A stretch of DNA of 64,000 bases from Chloroflexota bacterium (lineage in GTDB: Bacteria > Chloroflexota > Anaerolineae > Aggregatilineales > Phototrophicaceae): contig JACRPS010000031.1 in the NCBI GenBank assembly GCA_016223085.1, forward strand, positions 6,273 to 70,272. The letters are read 5' to 3'. Below, one piece after another: positions 56,989 through 64,000 of the stretch (position 1 is the first letter of the stretch; the number at the start of each line of letters is the position of its first letter). A model generated the notes under the pieces. The model did no database searches and was not told the origin of the DNA. It saw only the letters and a program-made list of their open reading frames with translations. Position numbers and translations under genes: made by a program.

Positions 56989-57012
56989 GGACACGATAGA
57001 TCGTGTCCCTAC
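56985..57012. repeat. Palindrome, GTAGGG family, overlapping the modB stop codon
   Basis: It is identical over 28 bp to the copy at 2240-2267 (arms GTAGGGACACGAT/ATCGTGTCCCTAC). The modB stop codon is bases 2-4 of the repeat. Confidence 0.92.
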
Positions 57013-57097
57013 GCCCGCAATTATGGTGTTTATGTCCCCGCAAGTCGTGTAAGGTAGCTTAAAACCGACAGTCCACTGCACCGTAACTGAGGTCGGA

Positions 57098-58633
57098 ATG
57101 ACGGCACAACCTTCACGGCGAACGTATGCCATCACGTTGTTTTGCGTATTGCTGGTGTGTTACGGCTACTTCATGCCCAAATGGGCCGATTGGGGCGCGA
57201 ACTCTCGCGCCGATCTGGTGTATGCCGTTGGCGATAAAGGTGTCCTCTATATTGACGATTATCACGACAACACCGGCGATAAAGCGTTCTTTGAGGGACA
57301 CTACTACACCGATAAATCTATTGGCCCCTCGCTGGTGGCACTGCCGTTCTATCTGATGTTTAAAGCCGTCGCCGCGTTGCCTCCGGTGCAGCACTTCATC
57401 GAAAGCGGTAGCAGCCTGGGCGCGTTCAGCGACACACTGAACCCCGATGGGCAGGGGATTCGACCGGAGGCGGTCTATCAGGGGCTGGCGCTGACCTTCA
57501 TGACGTTTTTTGCGATGGCCGTGCCATCGGCGCTGCTGGGCGTGGTGGTGTTCCTGTTCGCGGCGCGGTTCGCTCACAAAGAGGGATACGCTTTCCTGCT
57601 GGCGCTGGCCTATGGTCTCGGCACGATGGCCTTTCCCTATAGCAACGCGCTCTACCAGCACCAGATGGCGGCGTTTGGCGCGTTTGTTGGCTTTTTCCTG
57701 CTGTGGCGCGTGATTTACGAGCAGGCCAGCCGGCGCTGGCTGTGGCTGGTCGGGCTGCTGTTCGGGCTGGCCACAATCACGGAATACCCGGTTGTGCCGT
57801 TCCTCGGTTTTATCTTCCTGTGGGCGGCGCTTAAGCTGCCCGACCGGCTGGCGTTGTACCGCGTTGTGCTGGGCGCGATTCCGCTAGGGTTGATCTTCGC
57901 CGCCTATAACTATGCTATCTTCCGCACGCCACTGCCAGTGGGTTACGAATATTCCACCAACTGGCAGGGTGAACACCAGACCGGCTTCATGAGCCTGACG
58001 CTGCCTACGCTCGACCGGCTGTACGGTCTGACGTTCAGCCCGGTGCGGGGCCTGTTCCTGATGTCGCCGTTTCTGCTGCTGGCGTTCCCTGGCTGCCTCT
58101 GGCTGTGGCGCGAACGCAGAGACCAGCACGGGACAGCGGTTGTAATCGCACTGGTCGTGATTGGCTTTCTGGCGTATAACGCTGCCAGCGTGATGTGGTG
58201 GGGTGGCTTCACCGTCGGGCCGCGCTACCTCGTGCCGATGCTGCCGTTCCTGGCGCTGCCGGTAGTGTTTGCGTTGAACCATCTGCTGCCGAAACTGTGG
58301 GGTAAAGTGCTAACCGACGTGCTGATCGCCGTATCGTTCGTCAGCGTGTGGGTGATGACGGTTGGCGGGCAGGGGTGGCCACCGGTAGATGTTTGGCCGA
58401 CCACGTTTGAACGGATGAACGCCCACAGCCCGCTGCTGGATTATTCGCTGCCACTGTTCCTGCAAGGGGACATCGCCCGCAATTACGGTATTGTCCTCGG
58501 TCTACGCGGCTTCCTCAGCCTGATACCACTGCTGGCTGCGGTCGCCGCCCTGTTGCTTCTGCTGCCACGCCTGCTGACCCGCCGTCCGCAGCGCGCGCCG
58601 CAGCTCCAAAAAGCCGCCGGAGGGTTGGATTGA
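57098..58633 (+). CDS. Polytopic membrane protein, GT-C-like
   Basis: A 511-residue membrane protein with about ten predicted helices. The first helix (AITLFCVLLVCYGYFM) is followed by a long loop with GDKGVLYIDDYHDNTGDKAF, and the acidic residues after the first helix are in the position used by GT-C glycosyltransferases. Other marks are GLATITEYPVVPFLGFIFLW and GFTVGPRYLVPMLPFLALPV, common in bacterial proteins of this type. It probably transfers a sugar from a lipid carrier at the outer face of the membrane, but this is inference. The stop overlaps the next gene's start (TTGA), so both are coupled. Confidence 0.68.
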   Translation: MTAQPSRRTYAITLFCVLLVCYGYFMPKWADWGANSRADLVYAVGDKGVLYIDDYHDNTGDKAFFEGHYYTDKSIGPSLVALPFYLMFKAVAALPPVQHFIESGSSLGAFSDTLNPDGQGIRPEAVYQGLALTFMTFFAMAVPSALLGVVVFLFAARFAHKEGYAFLLALAYGLGTMAFPYSNALYQHQMAAFGAFVGFFLLWRVIYEQASRRWLWLVGLLFGLATITEYPVVPFLGFIFLWAALKLPDRLALYRVVLGAIPLGLIFAAYNYAIFRTPLPVGYEYSTNWQGEHQTGFMSLTLPTLDRLYGLTFSPVRGLFLMSPFLLLAFPGCLWLWRERRDQHGTAVVIALVVIGFLAYNAASVMWWGGFTVGPRYLVPMLPFLALPVVFALNHLLPKLWGKVLTDVLIAVSFVSVWVMTVGGQGWPPVDVWPTTFERMNAHSPLLDYSLPLFLQGDIARNYGIVLGLRGFLSLIPLLAAVAALLLLLPRLLTRRPQRAPQLQKAAGGLD

Positions 58634-60168
58634 ACCTGTTAACCGCACTCCACGACAGCCGCCGCGCGAAATGGTTCGCTCTCGCGCTGTTTGCAGTTAC
58701 GATCATCACGCGCCTGCCGTTCGCCAGCCAGTATCTCTATCACTGGGATTCGGTCAACATGGCGTTTGGCATTCTGCACTTTAACGTTCTGGACGGCGCG
58801 CCACAGTTCCCCGGTTATATCGTCTATATCGCGGTGGTGCAGTTCGTCAACGCCATCCTGGGCGACCCGCAGCGCACGATGGTGTTCATCAGCATTCTGG
58901 CGTCGGGGCTGTCGGTTGCCGCGCTGTTTTACCTGGGACGGTACCTGTTTAACCCGGTCACGGGCTTCATCGCCGCGCTGTTCCTGATGACCAGTCCGCT
59001 GTTCTGGTTCTATGGGGAAATCGCGCTGCCGCACACGCTCGATCTGTTCACGGTGGTGCTGTCGGCCTGGCTGCTGTACCGGATTATGATCGGCCAAACG
59101 CGCTGGCTGTGGTGGACGGTGGTGTTTCTGGCGCTGGTCGGGGGCTTCCGCCAGCAAACGCTGATGTTTTTCGCGCCGCTAATCCTCTTTACCTGCTGGC
59201 GGCTGGGCATTGGGCGAATCGTGCTGGCGCTTATCCTCGGCGCGGCGGTGACGCTGGCATGGTTTATCCCGTTGATGGCTTACAGCAACGGCCTGCAAAC
59301 GTACCTCGCCGGTTCGGCAGCCTTTTCGGCAGCCTTCTTCAACACAACCAGCCTGCTGGCCGGCGCGGGCATGTTTGGTCTGCGCCGTAACCTTATCAAA
59401 CTCGTCCCTTACACGTTGTATGCCGGCGCGCTGGCGCTGCTGCCACTGCTGGTGTGGCTGCCCTGGCTGCGCCGCCCCAAAGCCTGGCTGACCAACCGCA
59501 AATTCTGGTTCCTCGTGCTGTGGATCGCGCCGCCGCTGGCGTTTTACATCGTGATTCACATGGGGCAGCAGGGGCTGGTGTTTGTGTTCCTGCCGGCGCT
59601 GCTGCTGGCCGCCGCCGAAGGGCTGTACCGCCTGCTGTGCGCGCGTCCGGAATGGCTGTGGAGCGCGACAGCGGCTGCTGCTTTAGTCGGTGCGGGCATC
59701 TTTATCCTGATGCCTACGTATCCGTTGGGCGAAAGCGGCCCGAAGCTGCTGACCTACAGCACCATCCGTGATAACGACCGGCTGCTGCATGACCAGATCA
59801 CCACCGTGCGCGCCAACTTCGCACCGGAGGCTACGCTGCTGCTGGCGGCAGACTGGCGGCACGTGCAGTATTACCTGCCAGAATATCGGTTCGCCCGGTT
59901 TGACGTGGGCGCGAAGTATGAAGTGGACGCGGGACAGGCCAGCGGTGCGGATTTTGTCAACCAGCCGCAGACCGCCGACCAACTGGGATTGAAGGCCGAT
60001 GAGGGCTGGCAGGTGGTGGTGATGGATGCCGATCTGCTCTCGTTCACCGAAGCGCCGCTGGAAACGGTGCAGGCGGAGGACGGCTTCCAACTGCCGTACC
60101 TGCGGCTGCGTGCCGACGAGGCGTACTGGACGGATGGGCAAACGTTTGGAGTGAAGGCGGCGCAATAA
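58630..60168 (+). CDS. GT-C family (ArnT/PMT-like) membrane glycosyltransferase
   Basis: A 512-residue protein with about eleven helices. After the first helix, the loop LYHWDSVNMAFGILHFNVLDGAPQFPGYIVYIA has the acidic residue and aromatic/Pro pattern of PMT/ArnT-type glycosyltransferases, which use lipid-linked sugars. Helices include AALFLMTSPLFWFYGEIALPHTLDLF, and a C-terminal extracytoplasmic domain of about 130 residues follows. It would glycosylate a lipid or protein outside the cytoplasmic membrane. The TTG start overlaps the upstream gene by 4 bases. A degenerate palindrome (60172-60194) follows the stop. Confidence 0.76.
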   Translation: MNLLTALHDSRRAKWFALALFAVTIITRLPFASQYLYHWDSVNMAFGILHFNVLDGAPQFPGYIVYIAVVQFVNAILGDPQRTMVFISILASGLSVAALFYLGRYLFNPVTGFIAALFLMTSPLFWFYGEIALPHTLDLFTVVLSAWLLYRIMIGQTRWLWWTVVFLALVGGFRQQTLMFFAPLILFTCWRLGIGRIVLALILGAAVTLAWFIPLMAYSNGLQTYLAGSAAFSAAFFNTTSLLAGAGMFGLRRNLIKLVPYTLYAGALALLPLLVWLPWLRRPKAWLTNRKFWFLVLWIAPPLAFYIVIHMGQQGLVFVFLPALLLAAAEGLYRLLCARPEWLWSATAAAALVGAGIFILMPTYPLGESGPKLLTYSTIRDNDRLLHDQITTVRANFAPEATLLLAADWRHVQYYLPEYRFARFDVGAKYEVDAGQASGADFVNQPQTADQLGLKADEGWQVVVMDADLLSFTEAPLETVQAEDGFQLPYLRLRADEAYWTDGQTFGVKAAQ

Positions 60169-60228
60169 ACCGGGACATGGCAGCGTCATATCCCCACCAG
60201 CAAAGCCGGTGATGATGGCGTGATGCGC

Positions 60229-61716
60229 TCAGACGGTGCCGTTGCTGTTCAGCGGCACGCGGAACACAAACCGCGCACCCTGCCCCGGCGCGGATTCGTA
60301 GCGGATTTCGCCACCGTGTACCGTCACCATGCGGCTGACAATCGCCAGCCCCAGGCCAGTACCGCGCGGCTTGCCTTCGCTGAAGCCCGGCTCGAAGATT
60401 TTGTGGACACTCTGCGGCGGCACGCCTGGCCCATCGTCGGTTACGCTGAAGCGCACATAGTGGTCTTCGCGGTCGGCGCTGATTTCAACCTTCGACCCGC
60501 CGCTGATCTCGATGGCGTCAATCGAGTTGTTCACCAGATTCTGAAACACCCGCACGAAGCGCTGGCGGTCCACATTGATAAACAGGCCGCGCGCCCGGTC
60601 GTAGTTCATGATGATTTTGACCGGCTGTTCCAGGCCGGGCGGCATCAGCAGGTCGCTGACCTGATCCATGATGTCGTCCACGCGTACCGGCGCTTTCCGC
60701 AGTTTCTCGTCACCGGAGATGTAATCCAGAATCTCCTGGGCCATGTCGGAGAAAACGCGCACGTATTTGATGATCTGCCCGGCGAACTGGTATCGTTCCT
60801 CGAAGGTGATGTTTTCTTCCTGCAGCAGCCCAGCGTAACCCATCGCGTTGCTGAGCGGCTTGCGCATATCATGTACCAGACTCCCAACCGTCTGGCCGAT
60901 AATGCTCAAGCGCTCCGCGCGGCTGAGCTGGTCGCGCGTCTGTTTGAGTTCGTCCATCAGCCGTACGGCATAAATAAATAGCGCGGTGTTGTGCGCCAGC
61001 GCCGTCAGCAGGTTCATGTCGTTGGCTTTGAAGGTTTTGCCGTCGCCTTCGTAGACCAGCACCAGCGCGCCCAGCAGTATGTCGTTATAACGCAGCGGCG
61101 CGCACAGCACTCTTTCCGAATCAAACAACTGGGCTTCTTCGTAGGCGCTCAGCGTATTCAGCGCCAGTTCATGGACGCGGCTGTTCCAGGCGCCCACCGC
61201 AAACTGGTGACCGAAGAAGCTCACCGGCGTGATATTCGACTTCGCGGCGTCCCAACTGTAAATCACCCCGGCGTCGGCGCGCAGAATGCGGTTGGTTTCG
61301 TCCAGCACCGTCTTAAACAGCACTTCCTGCGACACACCCTGGACGAAACTCGTCCCCAGGTCGTAGATCAGGTTCAGTTCGTCGTACCGTTCCAGCAGTT
61401 CATCGGTCAATTGCTGCCGCCGCCAGGTTTCCAGTGCCAGTTGCGACAGCACGCGCGCCAGAAATTCCGCCGCCGGGATCACTGGTACATTCGCGTGCGC
61501 GGCGTAAACACCGACACGGCCAATTTCCTCATGATTCAGGATGATGGGCGCGAAGGCGCAGTGCGGCTGTTCCGGCGGGAGCAGGCCGTAGTACACCTGT
61601 CCATCAGTATCGGCAATGACGACGGTAAAGATTGTCCCGGCGGAACGTTCGAATGCGGGGATGATGTCGTCTAACACCGGTATGGGTAGGAGCGTGCTCA
61701 GATTAATCTTCCCCAC
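60229..61716 (-). CDS. Sensor histidine kinase with GAF domain
   Basis: A 495-residue cytoplasmic kinase. An N-terminal sensory segment (about 1-95) is followed by a GAF domain (about 115-245), a HisKA helix with the H-box GSLVHDMRKPLSNAMGYAGLL, and a HATPase_c domain with the N-box NLVNNSIDAI, G1 DDGPGVP and G2 GTGLGLAIV. The catalytic half resembles the Ntr/KinA type. The GTG at 61716 has AGGAG about 7 bases upstream and is chosen over the longer frame. A response regulator gene lies 84 bases upstream on the same strand and is the likely partner. Confidence 0.9.
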   Translation of the reverse strand: MGKINLSTLLPIPVLDDIIPAFERSAGTIFTVVIADTDGQVYYGLLPPEQPHCAFAPIILNHEEIGRVGVYAAHANVPVIPAAEFLARVLSQLALETWRRQQLTDELLERYDELNLIYDLGTSFVQGVSQEVLFKTVLDETNRILRADAGVIYSWDAAKSNITPVSFFGHQFAVGAWNSRVHELALNTLSAYEEAQLFDSERVLCAPLRYNDILLGALVLVYEGDGKTFKANDMNLLTALAHNTALFIYAVRLMDELKQTRDQLSRAERLSIIGQTVGSLVHDMRKPLSNAMGYAGLLQEENITFEERYQFAGQIIKYVRVFSDMAQEILDYISGDEKLRKAPVRVDDIMDQVSDLLMPPGLEQPVKIIMNYDRARGLFINVDRQRFVRVFQNLVNNSIDAIEISGGSKVEISADREDHYVRFSVTDDGPGVPPQSVHKIFEPGFSEGKPRGTGLGLAIVSRMVTVHGGEIRYESAPGQGARFVFRVPLNSNGTV

Positions 61717-61800
61717 AGACCGTTCTCCTTCAGGTTTATCGCTTACGACACTGAAGTATTTTTTATTGTATAACAATCCACCCACGGGCGCAATTCACCT

Positions 61801-62190
61801 TCATATACCCCACAGATCGGCCAACTGGCTCATCAGCCGGGAGGGGTTAAAGGGTTTGGTCATAAAATCGTTTGCCCCCATTGCTTCGGCCTGCTGGCGG
61901 TCGGTACGGATACCCCGCGCCGTGAGGATGATAACGTGCGGGTTATAATCTGCGATCTGCCGGATATGGCGGCACACGTCGTAACCGTTCATCTTCGGCA
62001 GCAGCACATCCAGCAGGATTAAATCCGGGCGTTTGGCTTCGATCAAATCAATGGCCTGCAGGCCATCTTCGGCCAGTACGATTTCCAGATTCGGGACATT
62101 CAGCCGTTCAATGATGTGCTGGAGCAGCACCCGCGCCAAGTCTTCATCGTCTACAATCAGTACAGTATGGCGAGCATTTGTGTCGGACAT
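61801..62190 (-). CDS. Single-domain response regulator (CheY-like)
   Basis: A 129-residue receiver domain only: VLIVDDED, LILLDVLLP with the phosphorylated Asp, VIILTAR, and FMTKPFN with the conserved Lys. It has no output domain, so it acts by protein contact or as a phosphate relay. It is encoded just before the GAF histidine kinase and probably forms a two-component pair with it. A TATAAT on the minus strand (62259-62254) may be the -10 box. Confidence 0.9.
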   Translation of the reverse strand: MSDTNARHTVLIVDDEDLARVLLQHIIERLNVPNLEIVLAEDGLQAIDLIEAKRPDLILLDVLLPKMNGYDVCRHIRQIADYNPHVIILTARGIRTDRQQAEAMGANDFMTKPFNPSRLMSQLADLWGI

Positions 62191-62335
62191 GGTGGTATGT
62201 AGTGACCGTTATACAGCCGTTTGCGCCGTGCTGTTTATATATTCAACTATCCCATTATATGCCGAATTGTCCAGGCTAACTTAAAAGGTTTGTGAACCCG
62301 ACGCCAAAACGTTGAATCCAAAGCTGAAAGGTGGG

Positions 62336-62366
62336 AAAAACCGGGCACGACCGATCCCGTGCCCGG
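62336..62366 (-). terminator. Rho-independent terminator of icd
   Basis: On the minus strand CCGGGCACG pairs with CGTGCCCGG (9-bp stem, 8-base loop) and is followed by TTTTT. It lies 17 bases after the icd stop codon. The rest of the gap 62191-62335 shows only the candidate -10 box described with the response regulator. Confidence 0.9.
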
Positions 62367-62382
62367 AAAAGCGGGTTGGGAA

Positions 62383-63630
62383 CTAACCCATATTGCGGAT
62401 GACGGCGGACGCGAACTCACTGGTTTTGACTTCGATAGCCCCAGCCATCTGGCGGGCGAAATCGTAAGTGACGATCTTTTCGTCCAGCGTCTTTTCGTAA
62501 GCAGTGGTGATGAGGTCGGCGGCTTCCTGCCAGCCGATATGCTCCAGCATCATGACGCCGCTGAACAGCAGCGAACCGGGGTTCACCTTGTCCAGGTTGG
62601 AATACTTGGGCGCGGTGCCATGCGTGGCCTCGAACAGCGCCACTGTATCGCCGATGTTGGCGCCGGGGGCGATACCTACACCGCCGACTTCGGCAGCGAC
62701 CGCATCGCTCAGATAATCGCCGTTAAGGTTGGGTGTGGCGATCACGTCAAATTCGGACGGGCGCAGCAGCATCTTCTGGAACATGATGTCGGCAATCGTA
62801 TCCTGAACCAGAATTTTGCCTGCCGGCACCCTGCCGCCGTGTTTGGACTCGACTTCCGCCCATGAAATCGTCTGCTCCGGGAATTCCTCGGCAGCGACCT
62901 CATAGCCCCACTTCTGGAACGCACCTTCGGTAAACTTCTGGATGTTGCCCTTGTGTACCAGCGTCACGCTTTTGCGGTTGTGCTGGATGGCATAGTTGAT
63001 TGCCGCCCGCACCAGGCGCTTGGTGCCAAAGGCGCTGATCGGCTTGATGCCCAGCCCTGCGCCTTCAAAAAATTCTGCCCCCAGTTCTTCGCGCAGGAAG
63101 CGGGCGAGTTTGAGATTCTCCGGCGAACCGGATTCATATTCAATGCCGGCGTATACGTCTTCCGTGTTTTCGCGGAAGATCACCACGTCCACTTCTTCCG
63201 GGTGTTTGAGCGGGCTGGGCACACCGCGATACCAGCGCACCGGGCGCACGCAGCTATACAGGTCCAGTACCTGCCGCAGCGTCACATTCAGGCTGCGGAA
63301 ACCACCACCGACCGGAGTGGTCAGCGGCCCTTTGATGCCGATCAGAAACTCCCGCATGGCCTCAAATGTTTCTTCCGGCATATAGTCGCCGTTGTAGACC
63401 GAGGCCGCTTTTTCGCCAGCGTAAATTTCCATCCAGGCGATCTTCCGGTTGCCGCCGTACGCTTTTTCAACCGCTGCATCCCAGATGCGTTTGCTGGCCC
63501 GCATGATGTCCGGACCGATGCCATCACCCTCGATGAAGCAGAGAATGGGGTTGTCCGGGACGTGTAAGTGACCGTTTTGAGCCGTAATCTTTTGACCCTG
63601 TTCCGGTACGATAATCTTCTCGTATGACAT
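62383..63630 (-). CDS. icd: Isocitrate dehydrogenase, NADP-dependent type
   Basis: Converts isocitrate to 2-oxoglutarate in the TCA cycle. The 415-residue protein matches the bacterial homodimeric type. It has the substrate loop [17 protein letters not shown] (with the Ser that is phosphorylated in E. coli), the Lys/Tyr active-site segments, and [17 protein letters not shown] (metal Asp). [17 protein letters not shown] contains the Lys-Tyr pair that marks NADP specificity. GAGGAG precedes the ATG by about 5 bases. A minus-strand TATAAT (63667-63662) is a candidate -10 box, and an intrinsic terminator follows. Confidence 0.95.
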   Translation of the reverse strand: MSYEKIIVPEQGQKITAQNGHLHVPDNPILCFIEGDGIGPDIMRASKRIWDAAVEKAYGGNRKIAWMEIYAGEKAASVYNGDYMPEETFEAMREFLIGIKGPLTTPVGGGFRSLNVTLRQVLDLYSCVRPVRWYRGVPSPLKHPEEVDVVIFRENTEDVYAGIEYESGSPENLKLARFLREELGAEFFEGAGLGIKPISAFGTKRLVRAAINYAIQHNRKSVTLVHKGNIQKFTEGAFQKWGYEVAAEEFPEQTISWAEVESKHGGRVPAGKILVQDTIADIMFQKMLLRPSEFDVIATPNLNGDYLSDAVAAEVGGVGIAPGANIGDTVALFEATHGTAPKYSNLDKVNPGSLLFSGVMMLEHIGWQEAADLITTAYEKTLDEKIVTYDFARQMAGAIEVKTSEFASAVIRNMG

Positions 63631-63765
63631 AAAAGCTCCTCAATGGCGCCGTTCTGTCAAAATTATACGTGCTAACGGAGCGAAACGGGAATAGTTTGTT
63701 GGAAAAATGAGCCGGTGCTACACTACACGCCAGACTCGACAGCCACGTGCCAGGAGGAAAACCGT

Positions 63766-64000
63766 ATGGGTTCCGCAATTATCGAGGTCGGACTCGGCCT
63801 GGTGATGGTGTACTTCGTCCTGAGCGTTATTGTGACGCAGGTGAACAACCTGATCGTGAACTTCCTCAATCTGCGGGCGGAGAACCTGCGCGCCTGGTTT
63901 CATCAGGCGATCACCGATGACGCCGTTCGCAACGAAATCCTGACCCATCCGATGATTAACATCGTCGAAGCCCAGATGACGGCAAAGCGTCCCAATGTTA
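63766..64000 (+). CDS. Start of a membrane protein (3' end outside window)
   Basis: An open frame of 78 codons runs off the right edge. AGGAGG lies 8 bases before the ATG, a good ribosome site. The protein starts with one membrane helix (about 4-25, IEVGLGLVMVYFVLSVIVTQV) followed by a polar segment NFLNLRAENLRAWFHQAITDD and HPMINIVEAQMTAKRPN. Large bacterial membrane proteins with this start are known, but I cannot assign a function from the fragment. Confidence 0.75.
   Translation, partial: MGSAIIEVGLGLVMVYFVLSVIVTQVNNLIVNFLNLRAENLRAWFHQAITDDAVRNEILTHPMINIVEAQMTAKRPNV

Noticed and set aside
2240-57012. The GTAGGG palindromes as plain rho-independent terminators
   Set aside because: No T-run follows any copy, several lie between divergent or start-proximal sites, and true terminators with T-runs are present separately at 6902, 24160, 47291 and 62336.
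1-64000. tRNA, rRNA, insertion sequence, prophage, restriction-modification or secondary-metabolite cluster
   Set aside because: I read the gaps and gene products for these and found no supporting motif or gene set in the window.

Overview
This window looks like chromosomal DNA of a free-living, GC-rich bacterium, most likely a member of the Chloroflexota (Anaerolineae-like). That assignment is an inference from style. It rests on large secreted proteins built from PKD, SH3b, PPC and beta-propeller modules, Thr/Pro-rich tails, many GAF-type sensor kinases, frequent GTG/TTG starts, and intergenic DNA full of short palindromes. There is no rRNA or tRNA gene and no transposase, phage module or CRISPR array. 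Genes are densely packed on both strands, and most gaps are under 250 bases.

Layout. 1-7.3 kb: end of a nitrate/sulfonate-type ABC ATPase, a GAF-PAS histidine kinase, a cysteine desulfurase-like enzyme, two regulators with degenerate receiver domains, an M20 peptidase and rpsT. 7.4-16.5 kb: a multidomain cell-wall hydrolase, an aminotransferase, a zinc-ribbon methyltransferase, a hexapeptide-repeat membrane protein, metK under a SAM-I riboswitch with an attenuator, and a secreted repeat protein. 16.6-18.3 kb: folate genes folE divergent from overlapping folB-folK. 18.5-36.6 kb: a surface-polysaccharide region (Wzz-like protein, BY-kinase, rmlA, rmlB, rmlD, two GT2 and one GT4 glycosyltransferases, a second Wzz-like protein). 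It is interleaved with an FRG-domain protein, a glutamine synthetase-family enzyme, a peptidase/MerR/peptidase operon and rnhB. No rmlC is present.

36.7-47.2 kb: a secreted propeller/PPC protein, a kynurenine formamidase-like cyclase, an SDR enzyme, a four-gene operon (bactofilin, HEAT protein, unknown protein, low-molecular-weight tyrosine phosphatase), an MFS transporter and a response regulator. 47.3-55.1 kb: one 2583-residue secreted protein with PKD-like modules, seven repeats of about 80 residues, and a TolB-like propeller. 55.3-57 kb: modA-modB without modC. 57-60.2 kb: two translationally coupled polytopic GT-C-like membrane proteins. 60.2-64 kb: a response regulator/histidine kinase pair, NADP-type isocitrate dehydrogenase, and the start of a membrane protein that runs off the window.

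The most distinctive feature is the intergenic DNA. About twenty palindromes of 28-30 bp, ending GTAGGG/CCCTAC, lie between genes. Their arms differ by compensatory changes, and three of them supply the stop codon of the upstream gene. A second class consists of six arrays of four heptamers (28 bp each) at four loci, each locus with a different heptamer. There is also a 166-bp MITE-like element. I see no complete new enzymatic or defence system; the repeat families are the main candidates for something undescribed.
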